Below, in pieces: positions 40,607 to 49,509 of a DNA stretch of 64,000 nucleotides. This stretch comes from Phycisphaerales bacterium. GTDB taxonomy: Bacteria; Planctomycetota; Phycisphaerae; Tepidisphaerales; Tepidisphaeraceae. The position numbers were made by a program, and so were the translations under genes. The notes under the pieces were generated by a model. The model was not told the origin of the DNA, did no database searches, and was given only the letters and a program-made list of their open reading frames with translations. Numbering within the stretch: the stretch's first letter is position 1; the number at the start of each line of letters is the position of its first letter. The stretch is taken from NCBI GenBank assembly GCA_020847375.1, contig JADLCB010000003.1, positions 124,001-188,000 of the forward strand. Direction: 5' to 3'.

Positions 40607-41137
40607 TCACGTCGCCGGGGCGTCGGGATCATGAACCAGCAGTTGTTTCTGGCGGCCGCGCAGGCGCTGGATCACGATCGGCGGTAATAACCCGGTCAGT
40701 TGATCGACATTGCCTCCCAGACTGACCACCTGACGGATCAGGCTGGAGCTGGTCAGGGCGTGCTGGTCGCCGGTCATGATGAACACCGTCTCCACCCCAC
40801 CGACGGCGCGATTGGCCAGCGCCAGTTGAAATTCATACCGCAAATCCGAAACATCACGAATGCCGCGTAAAATGGCGGTGGCGTGCGCCTGACGGACAAA
40901 ATCGACCGTCAAACCGGTGAAGCGCTCCACCCGCGTGCCGGGAATATCCGCCAGCAGCGTCGTGATCATCTCCAGCCGCTCCTCCAGCGGAAACATCTCT
41001 TTTTTTTCGGGATTGATCCCCACCGCCACGATCAGCTCATCGAATAAATTAACCCCGCGTCGGATCACATCCAGATGACCATTGGTGATCGGATCAAACT
41101 GCCCGGGGAAGACACCGATTCGTCGTGGTGCAGCCAT
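40607..41137 (-). CDS. coaD: Phosphopantetheine adenylyltransferase
   Basis: Converts 4-phosphopantetheine to dephospho-CoA. The 176-residue protein has the nucleotidyltransferase motif GQFDPITNGHLD, the motif RGIRDVSDLRYEFQ, and TSSSLIRQV. I place the start at ATG 41137; an earlier TTG in frame would add seven residues. There is no clear ribosome site. It is 58 bases downstream of plsC on the same strand. Confidence 0.96.
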   Translation of the reverse strand: MAAPRRIGVFPGQFDPITNGHLDVIRRGVNLFDELIVAVGINPEKKEMFPLEERLEMITTLLADIPGTRVERFTGLTVDFVRQAHATAILRGIRDVSDLRYEFQLALANRAVGGVETVFIMTGDQHALTSSSLIRQVVSLGGNVDQLTGLLPPIVIQRLRGRQKQLLVHDPDAPAT

Positions 41138-41195
41138 AAAATGAGAATCTAAGAGCAACGATTGAAGATAACAAGAACAATCTGCGCCGACCCTT

Positions 41196-41885
41196 TTATC
41201 GCGGCGTTTTCAACGCTTTGAGTTCGACCAGCATTTGCCGGAATGTCCGGTCGATCAATTCGGTAATCTGTCCGGCTTTCAGTCCGTCCAGCTCCATCGG
41301 CGGACCATAAAGCACCTCAATATGCGCCGGACGAAACAGCTTTCTGCTAGGTGGCCAGGCAGCTGATGCTCCGTCGATCACCGCAGGAATCACCGGCACG
41401 CCAGCCCGACGGGCAATCAACGCCGCCCCGGATGCAATCGGCCCCAGCTCGCCGTCTTTGCTGCGCGATCCTTCGGGATAGATCACCAGCATATGTCCCT
41501 GGCGCAGACGGCGAATGCTCTCGCGCACCGCACCCATATCGCCAGTGCCCTGACGCACGGGAAAGGCATTGAGGTGACGAATCGCCCGCCCGAAAATCCA
41601 ATTGGTGAACAACCCGCTGCGCGCCATAAAACTGACCGGTCGATAAAGCTGTGACGCCAGCAGGATCGGATCCAGAAAACTCTGATGATTCGAGAGAACC
41701 AGCACCCCGCCGCGCCGTGGTACATAATGAATCCGGCGCACCTTCAGATCAAACATCACGGTTGTCATCACCCGAAAAAGCGATTGAAGGATGATCCACA
41801 GCAGTGTACGTCGCTGCGGATCACGGTTGTCGTGATGATCGTCGGCCACCGTGTGGTTATTCCCGTTATCAGTATCAATGCTCAT
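41196..41885 (-). CDS. plsC: 1-acyl-glycerol-3-phosphate acyltransferase
   Basis: Acylates lysophosphatidic acid at the membrane to give phosphatidic acid. The 229-residue protein has the catalytic HX4D motif as NHQSFLDP, and the acceptor-binding motif YPEGSRSKDGEL. The N-terminus is polar with a hydrophobic helix at about residues 27-50. The order cmk, plsC, coaD on one strand suggests a housekeeping operon. Confidence 0.92.
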   Translation of the reverse strand: MSIDTDNGNNHTVADDHHDNRDPQRRTLLWIILQSLFRVMTTVMFDLKVRRIHYVPRRGGVLVLSNHQSFLDPILLASQLYRPVSFMARSGLFTNWIFGRAIRHLNAFPVRQGTGDMGAVRESIRRLRQGHMLVIYPEGSRSKDGELGPIASGAALIARRAGVPVIPAVIDGASAAWPPSRKLFRPAHIEVLYGPPMELDGLKAGQITELIDRTFRQMLVELKALKTPR

Positions 41886-42017
41886 GGATCAGAAATCTGG
41901 TTGCGCCGATCGAAAAACTTTTTATCTGATGAAACGCCCCACCAGCCGGCAGGTACAAGCCGGCAGATCGTCGCGCTCCAGTGGCGCGATTATACGCCGC
42001 TCATCAGCCCAGGGCGA

Positions 42018-42677
42018 CTACAGCGCCCGTACCATCCGGGTAATTTCCTGAACCACCTCTTGCAGGCTGAGATGGGTGGTATCAATGATGGTTGACCCTG
42101 GCGCTGCCACCAGCGGCCCGGCGCGGCGATTGCGGTCACGCTCATCACGATCAAGAATCTGGCGCAGCACTTCGTCAACATCCGCTGTCTTACCCTGCTG
42201 GCGCAGTTGATTGACGCGGCGCTGCGCCCGCTCGTGCGGCGTGGCATCAAGATAAAATTTCCTCTGGGCATCCGGGAAAACAACACTCCCCTGGTCCCGG
42301 CCTTCACTGACGAGATTGGGGCGCTGGTGGCCGATGCGCTGTTGCTGCTGAACCAGCAACTGGCGCACGGCGGGAACGGTCGCGATATAGGATGCTGCGC
42401 GCGTCACCTCGGGACTGCGCAGTAGCGATTCGACAGGCTGGGCATTGAGCAGAATCTGTGGCGGCTGGGTTGACCAGTTGAACTCGATGTGGCAATCGCG
42501 CGTCAACCGTTCCAGTTGAGAGGCATCTTCCAGATCGATATTCTGGCGCAACGCCTCCAGCCCCACCGACCGGTACATCGCGCCGGTATCCAAAAAATCA
42601 AACCCCAGCTCCCGGGCGACGCGCTGGGCAACTGTCGATTTACCCGTACCGGCTGGACCGTCGATGGTGATGATCAT
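42018..42677 (-). CDS. cmk: Cytidylate kinase
   Basis: Phosphorylates CMP and dCMP. The 219 residues open with the P-loop DGPAGTGKSTVAQ, followed by LDTGAMYRSV, the lid-region motif SEGRDQGSVVFPDA, and the C-terminal TTHLSLQEVV. In many bacteria cmk is followed by plsC and ispH or rpsA; here plsC follows. Confidence 0.95.
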   Translation of the reverse strand: MIITIDGPAGTGKSTVAQRVARELGFDFLDTGAMYRSVGLEALRQNIDLEDASQLERLTRDCHIEFNWSTQPPQILLNAQPVESLLRSPEVTRAASYIATVPAVRQLLVQQQQRIGHQRPNLVSEGRDQGSVVFPDAQRKFYLDATPHERAQRRVNQLRQQGKTADVDEVLRQILDRDERDRNRRAGPLVAAPGSTIIDTTHLSLQEVVQEITRMVRAL

Positions 42678-42793
42678 GGCATGCGCCGCACGTTATGGTT
42701 CAAGAGCACAATTGATTATCGCGTTGATCATGGCTGATCGAACTGACGATTCATCCGCAACGCGACAATTCGCCGGTGGGCGCTGATCCGCAC

Positions 42794-43621
42794 TCAACTC
42801 AACAACTGCTTGAGCCTGGCAACTCCGCGCCCCACACCAGCCAGCGGTTCTCCCTCTCCTTCATATTCAATGCCCAGATATCCATCGTAACCCGCGGATC
42901 GAGTCACCTCGATACAACGGGCCAGATCATACGCGGGATGATTCAGGTTTTCATCAATGTCCTGAATCTTGGCGTGAACCGCCTTGGCGTAGGGATAGGT
43001 CTGCTCAAGCGCCTGCCAACGATCGATCTGGGGTGGCCAGTTGCCCCAGTCCACCAGCGTACCGATGGCATCGGTTCCGTGCGACTGCTGGACCGCCTGA
43101 ATGACGCGCACCAGCGACTGCGGATTACCGCTAAGCCCCCAGTGATTTTCCACCAGCACGCAGACGCCGCGACGCCGGCCTTCGTCGCACAGACGGCGCA
43201 GACTGTCGATACACGCCTGCTCGGCAGCACTGCGGCGCGGATCGCTGACGGGCAGATCCGCCACATCGGCCCCGCCGGTGTTGGCGCGAATGGCTTTGAT
43301 ACCCATCTCGGCGGCAATGGGCAGCCAGTCGGCATACTTCTGCACGCCGGCAATCCGCTGCGCCGCATCGCTGCCGGACAGGTCGCCTGGTTCATCCACG
43401 GCAATGTTCAACAGTGCCAAACCAACCTGGCGGCTGGCGGCGAGAAGCTTGGACAAATAGGCCGAATCGCGCGAAGCGAAAAAGACGTTGTTCAGCTCCA
43501 GAGCTTCCACATCATGACCGTAATGCTGACGCACCAGATCGGGCACGCTCAGATAGTCCACCGGTTTTTGCGGATCGCGCAGCAGCTTTTCAAAACTCCA
43601 GGTTGCAATACTTATTTTCAT
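42794..43621 (-). CDS. Sugar phosphate isomerase/epimerase-like TIM-barrel protein
   Basis: A 275-residue protein of the xylose-isomerase-like (AP endonuclease family 2) barrel. Metal-ligand candidates are the Glu in EALELN, the Glu and His in LVENHWG, the Asp in TLVDWGN, and the His in KAVHAKIQDI. The terminal GYLGIEYEG is typical. The start has GAGGAAA upstream. It lies 28 bases after the ThuA gene, so the two are probably co-transcribed, as is frequent in planctomycete carbohydrate loci. Substrate unknown. Confidence 0.88.
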   Translation of the reverse strand: MKISIATWSFEKLLRDPQKPVDYLSVPDLVRQHYGHDVEALELNNVFFASRDSAYLSKLLAASRQVGLALLNIAVDEPGDLSGSDAAQRIAGVQKYADWLPIAAEMGIKAIRANTGGADVADLPVSDPRRSAAEQACIDSLRRLCDEGRRRGVCVLVENHWGLSGNPQSLVRVIQAVQQSHGTDAIGTLVDWGNWPPQIDRWQALEQTYPYAKAVHAKIQDIDENLNHPAYDLARCIEVTRSAGYDGYLGIEYEGEGEPLAGVGRGVARLKQLLS

Positions 43622-43649
43622 TTTTTCCTCACATGGCTAATGACGCGGT

Positions 43650-44309
43650 TTACTTGGCAGCCCAGTTGAACCCGCGGCGGATGATCGTCAGGCAAGGTTC
43701 GGAGGCAACGATATTGGCCTGGTGGCCCAGCGAGGTGTAAAAAACCCGGCCTTTACCATAGAAGCGCGTCCAGACAACGGGCATGTCGAACCGACCGTTG
43801 GGTGTATGCGGCCCGGCGGCAAGAGGGAATTCCGTGGTCGCCAGAACATGATTACTCGGATCCGTGTGCATGTAATATTGTTCGGAGCAAACATCGAAAT
43901 CCTCAATGCCCTGAACAATCGGGTGGGAACCCTTGATAAGCCTGACACGATAAGTGACGCCATCATCACCCGGATGCGCCACCCACTGACCGCCGGTCAT
44001 GAATTGCCATTCGGTATTTTCACGGAATGAATCGCACATCCCACCATGGCAACCGGCAATGCCCACGCCGGCTTCGTTGACCGCCTTGAAGACCGGCTTG
44101 CTCTGCTCGGCGGTGATTGTTCCCATTGTCCAGACCGGAACGATCAGGCTCAGGCCATTGAGCTTATCCTGATCCTTCAGCGCATCGAGCGTATCAGATA
44201 CTTCCGTTTCAAATCCTTCTTCACGCAAAACACGATCGAAGATTTCCGAAACCTCTCTGGGCTGATGCCCATCCCAGCCACCTCGCACGATCAATGCTTT
44301 TTTACCCAT
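43650..44309 (-). CDS. ThuA-domain protein
   Basis: A 219-residue class I glutamine-amidotransferase-like protein of the ThuA type. Characteristic parts are ALIVRGGWDGHQP, GIAGCHGGMCDSF (nucleophile-elbow region with Cys), and FYTSLGHQANI near the end. ThuA proteins are linked to trehalose or related sugar metabolism, but a reaction is not established for most. The ATG has AGGAG upstream. Confidence 0.88.
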   Translation of the reverse strand: MGKKALIVRGGWDGHQPREVSEIFDRVLREEGFETEVSDTLDALKDQDKLNGLSLIVPVWTMGTITAEQSKPVFKAVNEAGVGIAGCHGGMCDSFRENTEWQFMTGGQWVAHPGDDGVTYRVRLIKGSHPIVQGIEDFDVCSEQYYMHTDPSNHVLATTEFPLAAGPHTPNGRFDMPVVWTRFYGKGRVFYTSLGHQANIVASEPCLTIIRRGFNWAAK

Positions 44310-44489
44310 TACAACAACTCCTGTTTCCTTGGTGGAACCAAATGATCAGCGTAAACAAAAGCGCTGATTAAGCTGGGCATCATAGAACCATTTTCCCAGT
44401 AACGCCATGTTGTCCGGCCGTAATGCACCGGCTGCGGATGGTTAATTTTTGCGGTGCTTACAACGTTGATTGGCCATTCAATTCTGAAT

Positions 44490-45563
44490 TCAGGGCTGGG
44501 GCTGATAAAAACAGGCGGTCGCCTGCACATCCGTATGGATATCACCAAGACTTTTGAGCTGATCGATCAATTCCTGCCAGCGTGATGGCTGCATCATCCC
44601 GACACCGGCATTGGTGGTGTAGTCGGTCATAATCAGGGGCAACTGGGCTTGGGCGGATTCCTTGAATGTCGTCTCGTCCATGTCCGGTCGCTGGTCGTGC
44701 ATCGCCGCGTTGGCTGAATCAGGATTTTTAAGATAGCTGTTCCACCCCATCCGAACCGCCTCGACCATGGCTGCAACGGTCTGCGGATGTTGATCCAGAT
44801 ATTGGCGGCTGGTCGCCAGAACAACGGTATACGGGTTGTAACCCGCTTCCTTGACTAAAAATGTTTTGGTTTTGACCTGGCGCCGGGCAGCATTCAACGG
44901 TTCGCTGGTCACAAAGCATTGTTGGGTAAAATCAGGATCGGCCAGAAATGCGGTGATATCCCCGCCGGGCGACGGCACAACCTGTACCTTGGAAAAATCA
45001 TACTGTTGCGCCAGCAGGCGGGCGTAGGGGAGTGATTTTTGCATCGCCACTCTCCCCGGCGTCTTAAAAATATCGCCGATCGAGGTGAAATTGCGCTCGG
45101 CATGCGTCATCAATCCCTGCGGGCAATCCTGAAAAACAGCGAACAACGCAACCACGTCATTACCCCGATCACGGGCAATCACAATTTCGTCCGCCGAGAC
45201 AATGCCAAACTCAGCGCTGCCAGCCCCGATCATCTGTACCGTAGGCGTACCCGCCCCACCGGGCATGATTTGCACTTCCAGCCCTTGTTCAGCGTAATGG
45301 CCGCCGATTTGCGCTTCATAAAATCCGCCAAACTGCGGTTCAGGTTTCCAGTTCAACGCCAGGCGAACTTTGGTCAAACCGTTGGTGCTGCTGGTTGAAT
45401 CTTCACCCTTGCAACCGACCAGACTCAAACCGATAACCAGCGTCAGCAAGACCACGCAACGGATGCGCGCGCTGAATCCAGCCGTTGTGAATCGGTGTCG
45501 TCGGATACAATGATCGATCATTTCATTCACCGGTTCAGTAGGGGCAGACGATTGGGTTTTCAT
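44490..45563 (-). CDS. ABC transporter substrate-binding lipoprotein, NMT1/THI5 type
   Basis: A 357-residue predicted lipoprotein (hydrophobic segment, then LSLVGC near residues 46-51) of the SsuA/THI5-like family. The mature part begins with VRLALNWKPEPQFGGFYEAQ and contains QMIGAGSAEFGIVSADE. Relatives bind pyrimidine thiamine precursors, taurine, sulfonates or nitrate. It is followed upstream by its permease (19-base gap) and ATPase. No TPP riboswitch is visible, so thiamine-precursor uptake is only one option. Confidence 0.88.
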   Translation of the reverse strand: MKTQSSAPTEPVNEMIDHCIRRHRFTTAGFSARIRCVVLLTLVIGLSLVGCKGEDSTSSTNGLTKVRLALNWKPEPQFGGFYEAQIGGHYAEQGLEVQIMPGGAGTPTVQMIGAGSAEFGIVSADEIVIARDRGNDVVALFAVFQDCPQGLMTHAERNFTSIGDIFKTPGRVAMQKSLPYARLLAQQYDFSKVQVVPSPGGDITAFLADPDFTQQCFVTSEPLNAARRQVKTKTFLVKEAGYNPYTVVLATSRQYLDQHPQTVAAMVEAVRMGWNSYLKNPDSANAAMHDQRPDMDETTFKESAQAQLPLIMTDYTTNAGVGMMQPSRWQELIDQLKSLGDIHTDVQATACFYQPQP

Positions 45564-45582
45564 AGGCGTTTGTCCCGATCTT

Positions 45583-46470
45583 CTATTGCTGCCATGCGTG
45601 CCAGTGGCGCAATAATAACCAACTGATCAGATTGATCAGCGCAAACAGCGCTAATCCGAGCAAGGCAGCCAGCGTAATGGCTGCGTAAACAATATCCGGT
45701 CGCTGACGCGGAATGGCGGCGACGATCTCATCACCTAAACCGGTGGAACCACCAATAAATTCCCCCACAATCGCGCCGATGACCGCCAGCCCAGCCGCCA
45801 CCTTCAAACCCGTCATGATATTGGGAACAGCCGAGGGAAAGCGCAGCTTCCACAACGTCTTCCAACCTCCGGCGCCGTAAAGCTGAAACAGATCAACCAG
45901 GGAAGGATTGGTCGAGCGCAAACCGGCCAGCGTATTGGCCAGTACCGGGAAGATCGACACGATAAACGCGCTGGCCACGATCGTCTGCATGCCATAGCCG
46001 AGATAAACCACCAGCAGCGGCGCAATGGCGATGATCGGCACGGTCTGGAAAAACACGGCGTAGGGATAAAACGCCCGCTCCACCCAGCGCGCACTGGCCA
46101 GGGCAATGGCAGCACCAATGCCAACAACCGTACTCAGCGCCAGGGCGATGATCGCGCTGAGTCCGGTCTGTCCCGCAGCGATCCATAGCCGGCTGCTGGT
46201 TCCCATCTGTTCAAGCACGCTGCTGGGCGTGGGTACGATGTAGGCCCAGAGAACACCGCTGCGAACCAGAATTTCCAGCAATGCGGAAATAACAACCAGC
46301 ACAATGACCGGCGGCAGGACGATCGGGCTGATGCCCCTCCAGCGTGCGGGCATTGCAGCGGCGCTGGAAGTCAGGCCATTGGTTAAACGCGGGTTGGCGC
46401 TGCCGGCAGGGTGCTGGTGATGATCCGGGGTTTGATGGCCGGCAGGAAGTTGTTGGTGTGAGGTGCTCAC
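45583..46470 (-). CDS. ABC transporter permease
   Basis: A 295-residue inner-membrane permease of the BPD type with about six helices. The EAA-loop region reads FQLYGAGGWKTLWKLRFPSAVP, which contacts the ATPase. The first 40 residues are His/Gln/Pro-rich and cytoplasmic. The start is GTG and overlaps the ATPase stop as GTGA, showing translational coupling. It belongs to the SsuC/ThiX-like group. Confidence 0.92.
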   Translation of the reverse strand: MSTSHQQLPAGHQTPDHHQHPAGSANPRLTNGLTSSAAAMPARWRGISPIVLPPVIVLVVISALLEILVRSGVLWAYIVPTPSSVLEQMGTSSRLWIAAGQTGLSAIIALALSTVVGIGAAIALASARWVERAFYPYAVFFQTVPIIAIAPLLVVYLGYGMQTIVASAFIVSIFPVLANTLAGLRSTNPSLVDLFQLYGAGGWKTLWKLRFPSAVPNIMTGLKVAAGLAVIGAIVGEFIGGSTGLGDEIVAAIPRQRPDIVYAAITLAALLGLALFALINLISWLLLRHWHAWQQ

Positions 46471-47261
46471 TGTTCAACTTCCTCCAGAGTCAATGCCTGC
46501 TGAAGACTGGCCATGTGGCGGGCGAAGGTGGGGTCAGCCCGCAGTTGGACCGTTCGTTCCTGGGGCAGATCAATCGCGTGATCCAACACCACGCGGGCAG
46601 GACGACGCGAAAAGACAATGGCGCGCTGCGCCAGGAAGGTTGCTTCGGAGATGGAATGGGTCACGAACAAGATCGTCATGTTTCGGGTTAACCACAAATG
46701 GCGCAACATTTCGTCCAGCTTCTGACGAGTGATGGCATCCAGAGCGGCAAAGGGTTCATCCAGCAGTAAAAGTTTTGGATTGGTTATCAGCGCCCGCGCC
46801 AGCGACACACGCATCCGCATACCGCCGGAAAGCTGGTTGGGATAACGCTCCAGCGCATCAGCCAGACCCAGTTGCTCCAGAACGGCTGCGGCTTGTTGAC
46901 GCCGGACGGATTTAGGATGATTGTGTAGCTCCAGCGGCAGGGCAGCGTTATCCAGAACGGTGCGCCAGGGCAAAAGGCACGGGTCTTGAAAGACATAAGC
47001 TACGTCCAGAGGTGTATCGCAGCCGAAGGCGGGACAAAAATGATCGGGTCCGATAATGGCTTGACCCTGATCGGGTTGATCCAGCCCGGCAATGATTCGT
47101 AGCAGAGTGGACTTGCCGCAGCCGCTTGGCCCGAGGAACGCTACAAAGTCACCAGACGCTATGGATAGTGATACACCATCGACTGCCACTACTGCTGGTG
47201 GGAAAATGCGATGTACATCCTTAAGCGTTACCTGAAGACCTGATTTACCAGCATCCGCCAT
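46467..47261 (-). CDS. ABC transporter ATP-binding protein
   Basis: A 264-residue ATPase of the SsuB/TauB type. Walker A is GPSGCGKST, the signature is LSGGMRMRVSLAR, Walker B is LLLLDEPFAALD, and the switch histidine lies in FVTHSISEA. It is the first gene of the three-gene importer unit (ATPase, permease, binding protein), read leftward. Confidence 0.95.
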   Translation of the reverse strand: MADAGKSGLQVTLKDVHRIFPPAVVAVDGVSLSIASGDFVAFLGPSGCGKSTLLRIIAGLDQPDQGQAIIGPDHFCPAFGCDTPLDVAYVFQDPCLLPWRTVLDNAALPLELHNHPKSVRRQQAAAVLEQLGLADALERYPNQLSGGMRMRVSLARALITNPKLLLLDEPFAALDAITRQKLDEMLRHLWLTRNMTILFVTHSISEATFLAQRAIVFSRRPARVVLDHAIDLPQERTVQLRADPTFARHMASLQQALTLEEVEQ

Positions 47262-47459
47262 GGTGACTAATCATAGCCGACGTCAGCAGTAAATACTGAG
47301 TTCAATGCGGTCAACGTCGAATCTTTCCTTGCAACGGTTGGCGCGGTTTTTGATTGCTTTTGACAGGCTGGCGGTAATGGCGTTAAATTGGCAGCTGACG
47401 TAACGCTCGCAAAACGCTGTACATCGGTGAGTTTTACAACCCAGACTAAAGGCGAGAAC

Positions 47460-47696
47460 ATGAAGATATTGGCATTGTTGGTTTTGTCTGCTTTGGCACT
47501 GACTTTTTCCAGTGGCTGTGCCTATCGGATCCCGCATCAGAATGATCCGTTTGCAACACCGGCCTACTCCGGTCAGGAACGTCTGCAGCGAACGGATCGT
47601 AACTGGGCCTATGAAGGTCAACAGGCGCAGGATGACTGGGATCACTTCTGGCTGATCGATCCCCCAAGCCGGATGACAACCTGGAACGTGCGGTAA
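47460..47696 (+). CDS. Small predicted lipoprotein of unknown function
   Basis: A 78-residue protein with a clear lipoprotein signal peptide ending in FSSGC (Cys near residue 20). The mature part is short, polar and rich in Gln, Asp and Trp (NWAYEGQQAQDDWDHFW). The ATG at 47460 is preceded by AAGGCGAG; a longer in-frame stretch upstream lacks both signal and ribosome site. A terminator follows at 47782. I do not recognise a family. Confidence 0.8.
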   Translation: MKILALLVLSALALTFSSGCAYRIPHQNDPFATPAYSGQERLQRTDRNWAYEGQQAQDDWDHFWLIDPPSRMTTWNVR

Positions 47697-47781
47697 CAGC
47701 ACGCCTGGCCGAACGATTTCGCCGCGTGATCAAGACCCGGCCAACTCGTCGAAGTTTCATTAAACCCTGTTTTGATTTTAT

Positions 47782-47820
47782 CCGGCTTGGGTACTGACAA
47801 GGTTCCCAAGCCGGTTCTTT
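47782..47820 (+). terminator. Rho-independent terminator after the small lipoprotein
   Basis: A 10-bp perfect stem (CCGGCTTGGG at 47782-47791 with 47805-47814), a 13-base loop, then TTCTTT. It lies 86 bases past the lipoprotein stop. Confidence 0.75.
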
Positions 47821-47969
47821 GCGCCAATCACTTGAATTGTGCTGATGCGTCAGGCTTCAAAAACCGACTTTCCGCCATCGTTCTAAAATTGCACTGGTGA
47901 TCTCTCCTCTTTTGTCCATCTAGGACAACACGACCTGACAAATCGTCCCGCCAAGCTGACAATATCATC

Positions 47970-48833
47970 ATGCGTTTGCTGATTACGGCTGATCTGCACT
48001 ACAACCACCCGCGCTCGCAGGCGCTGGCCAGGCAGCTCATCGAACAAATCAACGCGCTTCAGCCTGATGCGCTGTTGGTGGTCGGCGATACGGCGGTGGC
48101 AGATGGTGATGCGCTGGAAACCTGTCTGAAGCTGTTTGATCTGCCCGGGCCAAAACTTTTTCTGGCCGGCAACCATGAATTATGGACGCACGGCCCGGAC
48201 AGCTATGCGCTGTTTACCCATGAACTGCCGCAGCGCGTACAGGCGCTGGGGTGGCACTGGCTGGAGACTCAGCCATTTCATCTGACCGATCAGGTTGCGG
48301 TGGTGGGCAGCGTTGGGTGGTACGACTATTCCATGGCTGCAGCACAACTGAAAATTCCGCTGCGTTTTTACCAGGCCAAAATTTCACCCGGGGCTGCGGT
48401 GCGCTTCAGCCAGTTCAAGTATCTGCTGGATGATCCCGAACCCGTGCCACCGTCCGCGCTTGAAATCATCGCCCGCTGGAACGACGGTAAATTCGTCAAG
48501 CTGGGTCGATCCGATCCGCAATTTCTGACTGAACGTCTGGCATCGCTCACCCGGCAGCTCGATGAATTGCGCTCCACACCGCGCGTGATTGCAGCGGTGC
48601 ATCACGTTCCTTTTCTGGAGCTGACGCCGCCACGCCACGGGGACCAGTGGGACTTCGCCCGCGCTTATCTTGGCTCAGTGCGTCTGGGAGAGCTTCTGCT
48701 GCGCTATCCCAACATCAGTCATATTTTCTGCGGCCACAGCCATGTACCGGCCGAGGCGCACTTTGGCACGGTTCACGCAATCAATATCGGCAGCGGCTAT
48801 CGTAATAAAACCTTTCGTCTGCTGGATATTTAA
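47970..48833 (+). CDS. Metallophosphoesterase
   Basis: A 287-residue calcineurin-type phosphoesterase. The metal motifs are ITADLHYNHP (D-x-H), VVGDTAVADGD (GD), LAGNHELW (GNHE), and the C-terminal FCGHSHVPAE (GHxH). The fold acts on many phosphodiesters, so the substrate is unknown. No signal peptide is visible, so it is probably cytoplasmic. Confidence 0.9.
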   Translation: MRLLITADLHYNHPRSQALARQLIEQINALQPDALLVVGDTAVADGDALETCLKLFDLPGPKLFLAGNHELWTHGPDSYALFTHELPQRVQALGWHWLETQPFHLTDQVAVVGSVGWYDYSMAAAQLKIPLRFYQAKISPGAAVRFSQFKYLLDDPEPVPPSALEIIARWNDGKFVKLGRSDPQFLTERLASLTRQLDELRSTPRVIAAVHHVPFLELTPPRHGDQWDFARAYLGSVRLGELLLRYPNISHIFCGHSHVPAEAHFGTVHAINIGSGYRNKTFRLLDI

Positions 48834-49093
48834 GAGCATCTCAACAGCTTCGATCATTCAACGGATAATCATTGAAGCTCGCTCTTGGGGCAGAAGACAA
48901 TCGCCCGGTGGGTTGAGTGGCGGCTGGTGCTGGTGGCAACGGCGTGAGGAAATGAAACCGTTGGATCATCCGCTGACGAAAAATATTGCAGCGGATCAAT
49001 GGGGCGATCGCAAAATAATCGGCGGATGATCGAGGGAGATACCATCGGCCAAAACGATGGATATAATCGGCCAGCCAAACAGGAGAACCCGCA

Positions 49094-49312
49094 ATGCCAA
49101 TTTACGATTACGTCTGCACCGAGTGTAAAAAAACCTTTGATAAATTTGTCCGCTCCAGTCACGAGCATGAGGCGGTCGAATGTCCAAGTTGCCAATCGAC
49201 CAAGACAGTTCGTCAACTCAGCCATTTTGCCGTGGGCAGCCCAGCAGCCAAATCCTCGCCCGGTGGTTGTTGTCAGCATTGCTGCGGCGATGATGCCTGC
49301 GCGATGGAATAA
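49094..49312 (+). CDS. FmdB-type zinc ribbon protein
   Basis: A 72-residue zinc ribbon of the FmdB/CxxC family: MPIYDYVCTECKKTF opens the protein and CPSCQS completes the four-cysteine site. A Cys-rich tail (GGCCQHCCGDDAC) could bind a further metal. FmdB proteins are described as regulators, but function is unproved. AGGAGA lies upstream of the ATG. Confidence 0.92.
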   Translation: MPIYDYVCTECKKTFDKFVRSSHEHEAVECPSCQSTKTVRQLSHFAVGSPAAKSSPGGCCQHCCGDDACAME

Positions 49313-49407
49313 ATGTTGAATTTTCGTAACAACCGTGAATTTTTATTGAATTGGTGAAAAAATTTCTCCTTTTTAGCAATTTACTGAAAAATATGCGCCT
49401 GAAAAAG

Positions 49408-49436
49408 TTGACTTTATTGTCAAAAAAGTGTATCTT
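49408..49436 (+). promoter_or_regulatory. Promoter of the DksA-like gene
   Basis: TTGACT (49408-49413), a 17-base spacer and TATCTT (49431-49436) form a good sigma-70-type promoter about 65 bases before the GTG start. The -35 box is part of an inverted repeat (TTGAC, six bases, GTCAA at 49408-49423), which could bind a regulator. Confidence 0.6.
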
Positions 49437-49509
49437 CGCGGGTCTTTTCCACCGGCACGTCCGGAGGGTTGATTAACCAGCTCACCGTGAGAAAGGAACC
49501 AACAACCGC

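Noticed and set aside
47262-47459. Possible TPP riboswitch before the NMT1-type importer
   Set aside because: No CTGAGA or ACCTGA-type conserved core is present on the minus strand.
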